Assembly: GCA_964035795.1 (NCBI GenBank)
Contig: OZ038320.1
Coordinates: forward strand, 14,432,030 to 14,496,029
From: Pterobdella sp. o SKG-2022
Lineage: Eukaryota; Annelida; Clitellata; Hirudinida; Piscicolidae
Reading direction: 5' to 3'
DNA length: 64,000 nucleotides
The notes under the pieces were generated by a model. It made no database searches, was not told where the DNA came from, and was given only the letters and a program-made list of their open reading frames with translations. Position numbers and translations under genes: made by a program. Positions 22,501 through 35,500 of the stretch are shown here, in pieces; position 1 is the stretch's first letter; every line of letters starts with the position of its first letter.

Positions 22501-23453
22501 TTTTATGCTCGGAGCAGGTCCGGTTATTGGTGATGGTGATAAAGTTTCTGTATTTTTGTTTTCTTTTTTAAGTAGGTTTTGGTAATAATGACGCCATACT
22601 TCTAATTTTTCATCTGTGCTGAAAACAAGTTTTACACTTGTATCTATAGTGATTTGAGGGTTTTGAATGTTTTCTTTTACGAATTTGATATTTTAAATAT
22701 ATTTAAATATTTCTTCTGGCTTTTTATATTGGTTGAGATTATTTATATTGTTTGAAATTACAGAAGGCATTACAGTTTAAAATTTTTTTTTCAGGAGACT
22801 GCTTTTGGACTATTCAGTATTCAAAATTTGTTATTTCAGATTTAAATTTAAATTATCTGAAGTAGTTAAAATATTGTTTTAAAGGACTAATACAAAATTT
22901 TAGGTGGGTTTTGGAAGAAACAAATCAACTTGAACCTAAAGTCAATCCCTTTTTAGATGAAGAAGATGATGAAATTTTATCCGAAGAAGATGAAGGAGAA
23001 CTCAGAAAGTGGGTTTTTAATACGTTTTGAGTTATATTATTGAACAGTTTTTTCTATTTAAAATTTTTTTTATTTATATTATTTGACTATAAATAAGTTA
23101 TTGCTAAAAAATTTATGGAAATGATATATTTTATCAGAGAGGGTAGAGAAAAGTCATTAAGTGATTCTCCCGATAGAGTCAGAACAAGATCCGTAGAAAG
23201 AGAAAAAGCAAGAGGTTCAGACAGACACAAAGACAAGGATAAAGAGAGGGATAGAGAAAGAGATAGAGAAAAAGAAAAAAAATCTCGTGATAAAGATCGA
23301 GATAGACATAGGGAAAGAAATGGTGAAAGAGAAAGAAATAAAGATAGAGATAGAAACAAGGATAAAGAAAAAGAAAAGGATAGAGACAGAGATAGATACC
23401 GTGACAAAGATAGAAAAAGAAGAAGAAGTAGATCAAAGGATAGGAAACACTGA
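19550..23453 (+). CDS. PRPF38A: Pre-mRNA-splicing factor 38A
   Basis: Three exons (19550-20052, 22904-23008, 23138-23453) join in phase to 307 codons plus stop, close to the known length of this protein. Exon 1 encodes almost the whole PRP38 domain, beginning MANRTVKEATTIKGTNPQYL. The splice AAAAG/GTTTCT to TTTTAG/GTGGGTT gives PKRWVLEETNQLEP, exactly the conserved continuation. Exon 2 is acidic. Exon 3 is an Arg/Asp/Glu-rich RS-like tail (RDRERDREKEKK ... RRRSRSKDRKH). Known role: nuclear factor of the spliceosomal B complex, recruited before activation. An antisense LINE remnant enlarges intron 1 to 2.85 kb, while intron 2 is only 129 bases. An AATAAA lies 50 bases after the stop. Confidence 0.96.
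20940..22700 (-). mobile_element. Non-LTR retrotransposon remnant (RT) in PRPF38A intron 1, antisense
   Basis: The minus strand reads FVDLEKAFDTVPHKTV near 22125-22080, VHQGSILSPLLF near 21950-21915 and HADDLLIMTN near 21860-21832, which are RT motifs. It continues with SVMLYAVETWM near 21340 and a KTWAECVEKDLKKYGID block near 21090-21050 that is typical of the C-terminal end of such elements. Stops and frame changes show it is dead. The family looks RTE/CR1-like but is not assigned. It is not the family found at 50-52 kb. Confidence 0.85.
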
Positions 23454-23502
23454 TGAACTAACAATTGTTTAGTTATTTTGAATTCTTTTAACTGATTTTA
23501 CA

Positions 23503-23508
23503 AATAAA
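23503..23508 (+). promoter_or_regulatory. Poly(A) signal for PRPF38A
   Basis: AATAAA lies 50 bases downstream of the PRPF38A stop codon, the usual position for cleavage about 15-25 bases later. Confidence 0.6.
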
Positions 23509-23939
23509 TATTATTAAAGTTACGGAAATACAAAACTTTCAAATTTGTGTTTATTTCTCAAGTTTTTTCTTCTAAAATGGATAGTAATTTTGAGCTTTAT
23601 GAATTTTTTTAGCATTCACTATGTTATCCACTCTTAGTGAATATTTGAAACAGAAGAAGCTCAGTGTAAAATAAACACAAAAATGGTAGTTAAACAGAAA
23701 AATAAAATTACTTTATATATTTTTTAAATATTATTTTTCTTATACTTTATGAATGTGTAAGAAATGATTAAAGCTGTTGACGTGTTTGAGCGAATATCAG
23801 CTATGATAAACGATTCAAATCAAAAATTTATTGACCGAACTTACTCAAGAGAAGTATTTCGTGTTCCGTTAATAAGTGTAATTCTAATTGTTTTTGTACT
23901 AGGCTAATATAGTTTTAATGAAAATTTAAAAAAAAATGT

Positions 23940-26720
23940 ATGGGTTGATATCATTCCACTTGTGTTAATGTTCTTAAAAAACCATTGAATGTTTGGGTGG
24001 GTCCATGGTGCACTCCCAAAATAATAAATGATACACAACCTTCTAACATCCCTTTTTCATTCTTGCGTGTTGGTACTGTTTTGAAACGAGTGCCGAAAGC
24101 TTCACGAATTCCAGCAGATAACTTTCTAACCAGTATTTTAAACAAATTTTTTGCGAAAAATAGTCTAATAGATTAGAAGAATCTTTTTAGTTATTTTAAA
24201 AAATGATTTCTCGACCCAAATAGAAGCGGAAAAAAATCGGTCATTAGCGAAAAGCATTAACAGACAGATAAGTAACTTTTCAGATAATCCATTCCCTCAA
24301 CCCGTTAAAAAACCCAATAAAAATTCAAAAAAGAAAACTGACCACATATGGGCTAAAATAGTGTCTTCTAAATTCGCTTGTGGTGATATAAGAAGGGCAG
24401 TGAGGATAATTTCATTTCAACGATAAATTTCTTGAAAATACTCAAAAAGTCTTAAAAAAATTAAAACTCAAACATCCGAAAATTAATAAAAACTCAAACT
24501 TCCATCTTCCGAAAAACAAATCGCCTAAAGTTTACAAGTTTCAGCTGAAAACGTTAAAAAAGGTATTAAAGGTTTTAAAAATGGCAGCAGTGGCGGTCCA
24601 GATGGTTTGCTTCCACAGCGTCTTGAGAATCTCACTGAAGGATCACAAGGACAAAGTGGAGTTGACCTTCTGAAAGCCATTGCTAAGTTTTTCAATACAA
24701 TCATTCTATGTGGTGATATTTTTGCAGAAGTTCAGCCGAGACCTATGGTGCTTCATTATTAGCTCTGTCAAAATCTGACTGTGGAGTGAGACCCATTGCA
24801 GTGGGAAATACTCTAAGAAGGCTTGTGACAAAAACTATTATGCAAAAATTGTCGAAATTTTCATCAGCCATATTCAAACCTCATCACCTTGGAGTAGGCA
24901 CTCCCTCAGAAGCCGAAGTAGCCGCCCATTTACTTAGAAAATATATTTTCAATAAAAATCAACATGGTTGCAACTCTAAAAATGAAATAATTTTGAAAAT
25001 AGATTTAAAAAATGCGTTTAATTCAATTAGAAGGGACGTAGTTCTTAAAGAAATTCAAAAGCAATTACCTACTATATACCCAATATTTTGGCAGGCATAT
25101 TCTTGTCCCTCCATTCTTTTCTATGGAAACAGCTTTTTTTAATCTCAAGAAGGTGTACAGCAGGGTGACCCTTTGGGCCCATTTTTGTTTTCTCTTGCTA
25201 TCCAAAACTTGATTAATGAATGCAAAAGTGAACTGAACATTTGGTACCTAGATGCTGGAACTTTAGTTGGAAATGCTGAAAACGTATTGACGGTTTTTAA
25301 TAAAATTATAAATGCCAAAGAAACTCTCGGGCTTGAAACAAACTCTTTAAAATGCGAACTGTTTTTTATTAACTCGAACAATCAGTCACCCCATATCATA
25401 ACTAAGTTCAATTCATTAAATTCAAAAATAAAGCATTTAAAAATTAATAATTATCTCTATTAGGTTCCCAAATTTATTAATCAACAATTGAAACATTTTT
25501 ATCATATAAATTAGAAGATTTGAAAAGAATGACAGTGAGATTAATGGAAATGGATTCCCATGATACACTTTTTCTTCTAAAACATAGTTTTTCAATTGCA
25601 AAATTAACCTACTTCTCCGTTCTGCTCCATGCTTTAATTCTAAAGTTTTAAAGGAATATGACGCTTAATTAAAAACATTCCTTGAAAAAGTTATTAACAT
25701 CAAACTTTCAGACAGAAATTGGATTCAATCAACTTTGCCTGTAGCCCTAGGAGGGCTGGGAGTAAAATCAGCCGTAGACTTATCGCTTCCTACACGCTTG
25801 CAGCACACATGTTAGAGAGCTCTTACCTAACTTCCACAATATTTTAGACGATTCTTACTAAAACTCTGCTAAGATTCTCTATTTGGAAAAAAATGGAAAT
25901 AACAGCAGTTTTTTAGGTAATCTTAGTGTTCAAACTGCCTGGGATATGCAGTATGCCAAGCTAAAGCATGAAAATCTGATTTCAAGTTCGATATCAGATT
26001 TAGAAAAAGCGAGGCTGCTGGCTGTCTCTTCAAAACTATCTTCTTTTTGGCTTAATGCCATTTCTATAGTTTCCTTGGGTTTGAAGATGAACAGATCTCA
26101 ACTAACTAAGGATCAGCTGCGCTTTACGTTTAAGCTCACCTTTGTGCATTCCTCATACTCGCGTTTGCAGCACTAAAGTTGATCAATCGAGAGCGCATGA
26201 TCTCAGTTGTAGAAAGATTGCTGGAAGATTTTTCCGACATGCTCAGGTAAATGACATAATAAAGAAATTTCTGTCATCAGCCCATATACCTTTGATTCTT
26301 GAACCAAATGGTATATTTCGTTCTGATGGAAAACGTCCAGATGGGATGACAGTTTACCCTTAGAAAAATGGTCATATGGTGTGGGATTTCACTTTTAGTG
26401 ACACTATAGCCCCTAGCTACATACAAATATCTTCAGCTTTTCCAGGAAAAGTAGCTGAAAGCGCAGAGACAGCTAAGCTGACAAAATATTGCAACCTTTC
26501 AGCAGACTATGAGATTATACCAATCGAAGTTGAAACTTTTGGTTTTTGGAGTCCATACGGACTGAAATTTATAAGAGCTCAAAAAATAGGAGAACCGCGG
26601 TCAACCTCCTTCCTACTTCAAGCTTAAGTATGGCCATTCAGAGGGAATGTTTGTAGTGTGCTAGGTATTCTTGCAAGTCCAAGAAAATTAGAAAAAATCT
26701 TTTATTTGTGATTAGTACGA
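23940..26720 (+). mobile_element. LINE with restriction-like endonuclease (R2/NeSL-like group), degenerate
   Basis: The N-terminal block (LKRVPKASRIPADNFLTSIL) lies near 24090. A GGPDGLLPQ block follows near 24595-24616, and the RT has RPIAVGNTLRRLVTK (24787), IDLKNAFNSIR (24999), EGVQQGDPLGPFLFSLAI (25150) and YLDAG (25245). In YLDAG the second catalytic Asp has become Ala. The C-terminal nuclease has LSCRKIAGRFFRHAQVNDII (26205), RPDG (26336) and WDFT (26382), the REL signature, and ends QRGNVCSVLGI near 26665. Stops at 25141 and 26361 and several shifts break it. It separates the convergent PRPF38A and SACS genes. Confidence 0.88.
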
Positions 26721-27481
26721 ACAATTCTGACATTTTTGTTTATTTTTAAGTTTGACGGTTGAATTAATTTGTTTTTGTTCAAATTGAGGTTTGCTGAATT
26801 TTTTTTTTCAGTTTAATTTTTGTGAACCAATAGAAAATTCTTGAAATAAAAAATTTAGTTATTGATTATGATATAATTTCTTCGAGAGTAAAGTTATTTA
26901 GGGCATTTTAAAATATATTTTTCAATCTAAACCCATAATGTAACGTAGAAAAAAAGTAAGAATACTTACAGAGATTTACAAGATTAACAATAATGAAGAA
27001 TACAAAAACTGAACTTTGATTTTCAATTAGAAAATATAATGATTGAAGCGACAATAACGATAGTCATAAACAGTGACCAAATTAAATAAACAGCTAAAAA
27101 CGTGGTTAGTTCATGAAACTAATACATTAGTTATGGATGGTCGTTTAATGATTAGTTAATAAGTTATTGTGGCTTAATCAAAATAAAAAAGTAATTCACG
27201 TGTCTAATGACTTTAGGCAAGCAACATTTTAGCGTTAGCGAAAGTCGAAATACTAAAGACTCTAAAATTTGCTCAACATTAGTACTACTAACAAAATTAT
27301 TATAAAAATAAAAGTCTAATCTACACAAATGAAAGAATTTTTATAACTGAGTCAGAAAAATTCTTATAACTAAGTTAATTTCTTGAGTAATGAAATGCAT
27401 AATAATAAAAAGAAAATTGCACACAATTTTGCATGAAATGAAAATAAAAACATCAAGCGTGTGTAAAAAACAAAAAAAGAT
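26721..27481. other. 3' intergenic region downstream of SACS
   Basis: About 760 bases of AT-rich sequence with no recognised exon, repeat end or RNA gene. Confidence 0.45.
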
Positions 27482-27487
27482 TTTATT
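27482..27487 (-). promoter_or_regulatory. Poly(A) signal overlapping the SACS stop codon
   Basis: On the minus strand the stop TAA runs directly into AATAAA (TATAAATAAA). This implies a very short 3' UTR if used; a downstream signal cannot be excluded. Confidence 0.45.
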
Positions 27488-29562
27488 TATAAATCTCTCA
27501 ATTCAACAAACTCTTTTACTCTTTCAAGTATATCTACAGCACACATAATGGCATCACAAGCCATATCTTTATTGAATTCTTCGTGAGGTATCACCGTGAA
27601 ATCCATTGGATCGGGATTATATAACCTATTTGAATTTCCTACAATTTTTTGCAGCTTTTGAGCAAGTCTCCTCAATTCAGTGTCTTCTAAAGATGCTGCC
27701 AAAGTAACGAGATCATGACTGAATGACGTGACAGCATCTACAGCAAATTGCGCTGCTTTCAATGCCTTTTCTGCAGCCTAGATATGAATAAAAATTTATT
27801 AAGTGTGACAATTGCGTACCAAATTTATATGAATGATTATATAAATTTTTCAGAATTTGTAATGAACGTTTTTCTAGCTAACTAAAAGAATCAGTGACTA
27901 CTCTCTTCTTCTTCTTGATCTGACACATAGCGACGCAAAAAGGATGTAAGTATTAGATACCAACCTGATGTGCTTTAAAGCAAGTCCATTCATAAGCAGG
28001 ATCTAGAGCATCAAAATCGTTATCTGCTGCCCTTAAATCTTCTTGAGCTTGTCGTAGAAACCTCTTAGCTTGGCCTGGTTGTGGATTTGTAGTTTGGAAA
28101 AAGTAACTGTCAGATGTACTATTATCCCTGTTTTCTTTGTATCTCTCTCGTTGCTGCTTGTGTTCTTTGGCTCGTTGGTTCATTTGATCAAAAAAATATT
28201 TATAGGCATTAGCAAAATTTTGTTTGAAAGAAGTGCTATTAGAAAAAGGGTTACGAGGATCAAAATCGAATTGTGATGGGTCAAAATTTGAAGGACGGGG
28301 TAGGCCTAATTCCAAACGCTCTAACTCTGCTTGTACATGTTGTGTGATAACTGTAGCAAAATCTTCATTACCAATGTTTTTGTCAGGATGCCATCGCAAC
28401 AATAACCTTTTTACGACTTTTTTCCGTTGTGCTTCTGGAAGAGCCCAAGCTTCTTCTAAAGCATCACTCACTTCTCCCATCACTTTTTCAGTTGTTATTA
28501 CATCATCACCATTGGTTTGATCGTTATATGAAGATGAATCTGTCGGTCTTTGTTCTGGCTTTTGTTTTGGAACTCTATGCTGATTTTTAGAACCCCATTC
28601 TTCATCATACCTACACAGATTTTGTTGGTTTTGGTGTTGATTATAAGAATATTGTTGCTGTTCATCAAACTGATGTTGATCAACATCGTTTTGTTGGTGA
28701 GTTGAAAAACTTGTTGAATCTTCATTTTGATAATGGTTATTGTCGTCCATACAACCACTCTGGTCATAGAAATAGGTGCCATCTTTCTCATCATCAATGA
28801 ATAAATTGTTTTCTGTGAATGGAGGGCGAGGTGACGTGGAGAAAGCTTTTTTTCGATGCTGATTGCTAGAAAATAGATATTGAATATTATTTTTACTCAA
28901 CATAAAAAAAGAATAAAAAAAAATTCGATAAACATTTGAAAATAAAAAATTTTAAATTGAAAATTAAATATCTAAAAAGCTGACCTAGCGTTTTCTAGAT
29001 CATTATGATGATGAATTTCATCACTATTATTTGCAGCTATATGCGATGACGGCGAATACGGAGATGAAGGTGTGGTTGTCTGTTTGTGAGATTCATCGTG
29101 ACTAGCTGTTGAAGTCCACCTTCTACTACCTTGGGCGCGGTGAAACTTATATAAATCAGTGACTGGTGCTACAGCTGGAGGTCTTTTTTCTCCGACATTA
29201 ATGCGATATTTTTGCGTGAACTTATGATAGTCAGGATCGGAAGACATAGAATGCCCGGCTCTGGATCTGGATCTTGATGGTATAGAGTAACTATTGCTAT
29301 GACCACGCTTCTTTTCAGGGCCTGGTGAAGAAGTGGAAAACCCAAAAGAATTTTCAAAATCTTCTTCAACAATTTTTTCTAAAACAATTGCATATATAAT
29401 AGTTCTCTTTCCGTCTTCCATTCCTTCTTCATCTTCTAATTCATAACCTATATATTCTCCTTGTTCAAATTCTTCAAAATCTTCTTTCAACAAATGATGA
29501 TCTTCTTTCGGCACTAAACTTCCAGGAGTTGGAAGTGTAGGTTGATTGCTTGTGTCTGAAGT
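27487..29562 (-). CDS. SACS: SACS C-terminal exons: DnaJ and HEPN domains
   Basis: Exon 28985-29562 holds the conserved block before the J domain (EFEQGEYIGYELEDEEG). Exon 27965-28865 has a Gln/Asn-rich stretch and the J domain (EEAWALPEAQRKKVVKRLLL, then RWHPDKN with the catalytic HPD). It then starts the HEPN domain (QAKRFLRQAQEDLRAADNDF). The last exon completes HEPN (AAEKALKAAQFAVDAV ... VDILERVKEFVELRDL). Known family biology: the J domain stimulates Hsp70, and HEPN dimerises and may bind nucleotides. The stop is at 27487-27489. Confidence 0.96.
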
Positions 29563-32500
29563 CTATGGATGTGTGAAATAATTTGAATGGAAATAATTTG
29601 AATAGAAAAATATTAAAAAACCTTAACCTGCATATAGGAAGGCAAATCAGGTTTTATAGCAAGCTTATCTAAAACCTTAGGAATAGAATGAGGTAAGCAT
29701 GAAAGGATTGGTTGTACATAATGTATGGAGTGGCGAAGAAGACCTCCTGTCATTTTGTCAACAGCCTCAGAAACTGATGTTTGTAACTCTTCACTGAAAC
29801 ATGCTAATTTATTAATATAGATGTTCCAAATTTCTGAACCAAAAAGATCTTCTTTATCTTCAGCCGTCTTTTCAGCAAAAGATTCCAATTCAGCTTCTGT
29901 GCCTCTCAAAGGACGCCCATTCAAAGCCAAATAAGTAACAACTTTATCTACTCCTTGTATGCGAATTTTTTTGAGACTTTGTTCTATACTGTCCAAAAAT
30001 GTTTGTCTCACTGGGTTTTTATATCTTTTAATAGATTTCTCATGTTTTATCAAACGAATGATACCACTACAAAACATTTTGGAACTTATTTGGTACTTGA
30101 GTTTGTCAGCAATTGAATGATAAACCACAGACTCACGGCATTTTCCATCTAAATGCTCAGTGACCGCTCGACTCAAAAATATAGGTTGTAATCTTTTTGG
30201 CAGCAGAGTAATCAGGTCCACATGCTCTTCACTGCTGAGTCGACATTCACTTAAATCAACCAAAAACGGCTTTCCGACAATGTTTTTGTCATTAGATTTT
30301 TGAAGCCTAAGAATGATGGAAGATGGTTGATCATCATTGAAAAACAAAGAGGTAGACCTGTGCATATACCCTGACACAGTTGGTAAATACAGCCATTGTA
30401 CTTTGCTTAGTGGATCTACGTCTTTATAACGAAGCCTCCTTAGTGCTTCAAACAAACCTCTTACAGCTGTGAAAGTGAGACGCAATTCATTTGGATGTAG
30501 TTTTTCACCCCCTGTTTGATGGCTGATATTATCTAAGGCATATGCATACTGCTCAGGAGAAGCTAAATTTGAAGCTCCACAAAAAAGAAGAACTTTTTTA
30601 AACTGGCCCAGATCGGAGGGTGCTTGGTATAGATATGGGGGGACTTGATCATCGTCGTACAAATTGATGGCCACCTGAGAGGAAAAAGGGAAACAAAAAA
30701 AATTATAGTTTGGCAATTCTAACACGCTCTTCAATGTTGAAATGAAAAATTTCAAATTTAAATACCTGTCGTGGTGCAACGAACTTTCCATTTTCAGCTG
30801 CTATGCATTTCACATTTAAAAGTTTATGCAAAGATTTTGATATTTCATTCAATAAATGTTGATCTACCACATCATCGATTCTATTTTGCAGATAAAAAAA
30901 GATCTTTTTTAAAACCTCATTTTTGAAATTTAACTTTGAATCAATAGATTCTTCGTTCACGGCACTAGAAGATTTTGTTTGTTGTGATTGATTACTTGAG
31001 GAGATGTTTTGAATGTGATCGACAATCATATCAATGGAAGGAGATTCATTGTATCCTAATCTATCTGCTACATCACGTCTAATTTCTAAATCATCAAGTT
31101 TATTTTCTTTACTGTCATTTACTGGATCAGCCCAACTGGGAAGCAAGTAAGAACAAGTCCAACAACAATCGATGTATTTATAAGGCAAACAATCTTTAAA
31201 AGTGACCCACGATGTCGTTAAGGCTTCATTTGAAGACAATGTTACTGCTGAATAGGCGGGAAATAAACGGTCATATGACGAAGGAATTTTTGCAGCTGGA
31301 ATGAAAGCGATAGAAGACAAATTTTCAAAAAGTCCTTTTTTCGATACAACTTTGGGGTTCAATAATCTTTTGAACAGCGATTGACATTCATCTTCCAATG
31401 CATCCTGAGAAAATTGTGCATTTTCTTTAGCTTCACTTGAAGCTAATTTCTTTCCTTTCAATGCAATTTGACGTGCCATTGTTAACAATTCTTCACATGA
31501 TTCAATAGTTTCTTTAACTTCAATTGATGATTCGTTCACTAGATAATGTTTAGTAGTCTTTCTTCCAAAAAACTCCAACCATTCAGCACTGTTAAAAGGA
31601 GCAGCTGGACTGAAAGATGCAAAATTTGAACTGTTTGATAAATCTTTGATATCAACTGGTCTCTTCAATATTCGTGGTTCTTGCCCATCAGGTATTACTT
31701 TCATTTTGAATATAGTTGCTGTAAATATATCTCTTTTCGAATTATCCAAAGATGGAATCAATTTTTCCTTCACAAATTTCCAATGCTGAATTCTTGCATC
31801 CGGTGATATGGATTCAAAACTTTTGAAAACAAAATCTTTATAAACTTCTTCAACATTAATTGAATGACAACCTAATAATTCATAAAGACTTTCAAACAAT
31901 GGGTTTTTTTTGAGTAAGTTCAATTTGTATTTGTTTTGTATTATATTCATGTCATTTTTGGGCATATTTTGTTTTATTAAAAATGTTTTTTCTTCTATTT
32001 GAATCGGACGCAACTTTTCATCAACAGATAAATGAATTGGGAATGATTTTAAATAATTTATAATGTATTTATCATTTTTCCAAACATCTATGCAATTATT
32101 GAAATAAGAACAAATCGCAAAACTTTCTTCAAAATTCAAACACTTGTTTTCAGATCCTACAGGCTTTAATAACACATTTTCTAACGGTTTTATAATAGCT
32201 TCAGGATTATCAGGGGTTGAAACAAATATTCTGATGAAGGAAACAATTCGATTGATTTGCAACCATTGGTTAGAAGCGACTGGAGTGGTTTGTCTAAGTT
32301 TGAAAAGAGCAGGAGATCTGCATCTATTTGGCGTCGAAGTTGCATTGTTTGAGGAAAAATTTTCATCAAAGAAATTGATGTCAAATTCAAAAATACCTAA
32401 TCTACCAAAATGTTTTCTTATATGATTTCCTGATAAACTCTCAGAAGAATAATCAAGTGCCATGAAAGAATAATTTACAGGAATTAAATATTCTTTCAGC

Positions 32501-35500
32501 TCATCTTCATTGTTGTTATTCATGTAATCTAAAATTAGGTTTTTATTTAGTGGAATTGATTTAATTGTTTGTTTTTTAGTTCCATGTCTGATCAATACAG
32601 GCAAAAGACACCATTCTGAAATAGGATTGAGAAGATTTCTTGCCATTTCAACCTCATCATGTTGCTGCATTGAACCAAAAGATGTTTGTTCATATGTTCT
32701 TTGATACTCTTCAGCTAAAAAATTCCAAACGTCTTTCAACCACAAATCTTTGAGTGATCCTTTAGCAAAAACTTCTCTCTCAACTGCTGGTTCAACCTGG
32801 TAGGTGCGATCGAGAATGGAGGGTAGGTGTAATGCAAATGCTCTCACATCAAATCTCCAAAAAACATCACATGCTTCAACATCAGCTTCTTTGAAAACAG
32901 TTCCAACTAAAGCATGATGAACGAATAGAGATTCAAAACCAGGGGATATTGTATAGGCCGTGCTCAGAAAAACTCGTTTGTCTCTGTCTTTTGAAAATTC
33001 TTTTAACAATCCATCTTCACATAAAAGTAAAGGTAAATCAGCCAAATTGGATCTAAAATAAGGGATATCTTGAGAACAATAATCTAGAATTATTTTAAGA
33101 GTAATTTCATCTTTAAAAGGAGTTCTTGTAATTTCGATAGGCAGCTGAGGGATATTCACTATTGAGCTCGAGTTTTTATAGTTTTTGAAGAAATCTATAA
33201 CAGCTTTTGGGGTGATACATGAAACATTTACTCCTGCATCTACAAATGACTCAAAAATAGTAATAGGCAATTTGGCAAGTTTGAAACCACAGTTAATTAA
33301 TGTGTTCCTCACAACTTCATATGGTTTCTTTTTCATATGGGAACGGGTTCTTCTTTTCTTGTTTTGATTTAATGATACAGGAACGAAAAAAGAAAGACTA
33401 TTTGAAACGCTTGATGAAGATGGCGAATTTAGTAATTTATCATTAATTTCTTTATAGGTTTCTTTCAAATTGTCAAAATAGGGCATTTTTAGTCCAATTA
33501 CTCTTGTTGGAAACCATTGAATCTCTGTACTCCCATTAATTGGCGATGAAATTAAAGAGTTTTCTGGGCTTGTAAGAGATTTTGTTACTGGAATTACAGC
33601 TGCTTGTTTGAGATCAATGTATTTATAAACCGATTCAATTAAAAGTTTTAAATATCCTCTAGGATTTTGTCTATTGAAAATAGGGAAAAGTTTGATGAAT
33701 CTATCTAATTCAGGTATTTCATCATCTGTAGAATCTATTGTTCCTACATACACACATCCTCCACTTCCACTTTTAACGTTTCCTAACATTGAAGGAACTT
33801 GAGAAAGAATGGCAACATATGCAGGCGCAATGATATACTTCATTAAAAGGTTGTTCCAATCATTCATCAAACCTAAATCACTATCACTCCACAAATATTT
33901 GCTCGTTTCTTTGTCAACATAAAAATCTCCATTTAAATGAACAGGCATTTCAATTTGCTGTGAAAGTGGAAGTCTAGTAAAGAACTTGCTACACCTTTTA
34001 TGACATTCATCAGCTGAAGAATCTAGCATTGCAGCCACGCCTCCTAACAATGATAATGACATGCCATATTTTTTAATGTTTTCATTTATTAGTGAAGGAA
34101 CTTCTGCAGTGGCATCCAACCCAAATCTATGTGACAAGACCCATTTCTCCCACTGACCCAAGTTGTCTGAAATCATTATCGGGTAGGTTATCTCATGGTT
34201 CGGCAGATCAATTAACCTTATTGTTTTGTTTTTGTATTCTTCTATAGCAGTTTCAACACATTTATTGAATTCTCTTTTCGCTTGAATATTGCTTTCGTCT
34301 GTGTTTACTGATATAGTGTATATCTCTTTCATGAAATCATTATTATTTTCAAGCAATGTTACAGAGTTAACTTCTTTGAGGAATAGCATACAATCAAATA
34401 TTTCATGTTTAAACTTTTCAAACAACTCATCAATGAAAATTTCATCTAGCAATTCGTCACTCAATTCAGACGATAAAACACTTTGTGGACCTCTTAGTGG
34501 GATTCTTATCATAGTAGAATTAGAAGGAATGAATTTATCTTTCAAGTAACAAGAAGATATTCCATGAATAAGTTTTTCAAGTTTTTCCACGTCATCAAAA
34601 ATTCTTCCTGGTTGCAACTTGTTGGTTTCTTGGAGAATTTTTCCTTGAGGATCAAACAAACATATGAATGGCCTTCCTTCATTGAATGACATGATTGATG
34701 GTACATCAGTGATCTTATACACTGAATCAAAACCAGCTCCATAAAGACCAGATTTGTTTGGGTCTGCTTGAAACAAAGGGGCACCTTTACTACAATGCCC
34801 TGTTCTAAGAAGATTGTTGATTTGCTGATAATCCATCGCTCTATCGAGAAAAACGCACAATGATTGGTATTGCATATGTTTGAAATATTGAAAATCATCA
34901 TTAGAAATATTTTTCAAAGTATGATTTTGTATGTCTTTTATAATTGTGACTTTTGAAGAGCCAATATCATCAGCAACTCTTAAAATCTCTTTCAACACAT
35001 CTCTATCACTAGCTTTACCACAAACAACTTTTCTTAGTCTTGAAATCAACAAAGTTTTTTCATTTACGATATTATTATCCTTACTACCAAGTTCCAGAGG
35101 AAACGATATCTTGCTGAAAGGATGTGAAGGGATTGGTTCAAAATTGAAAAGAGGACTGGCATTAATTTTCAACTGATTATTCACAGTATTTTCTTCCTCA
35201 TATGAAACTTTCTTTTCAATTTTTTGCTTTGGCAACTTAGTTGGTGAAATGTTATCTAATCTGTTGACACTTTTGAGAACTCCGTTGTTATCAGGCACAT
35301 ACACGGGCCCATATTTTTTATTGGCTTCATCAAACGTGATTCCAGAAGAAGTTAAAGAAATTTTGAGAAGATCGACAATTTTATTAGTATTTGCAAAAAT
35401 TTCACGTTTCAAAGGCCTGTTTTTGTTCTCGTCATAGATATTTTTAAGGGCTTCTACAAAATCTTTCGGTGAAAAGTGTTCACCTACACCAAGAAATCTA

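Noticed and set aside
23087..23464. Ser/Leu-rich minus-strand frame
   Set aside because: Antisense shadow of the RD/RE-rich tail exon of PRPF38A.
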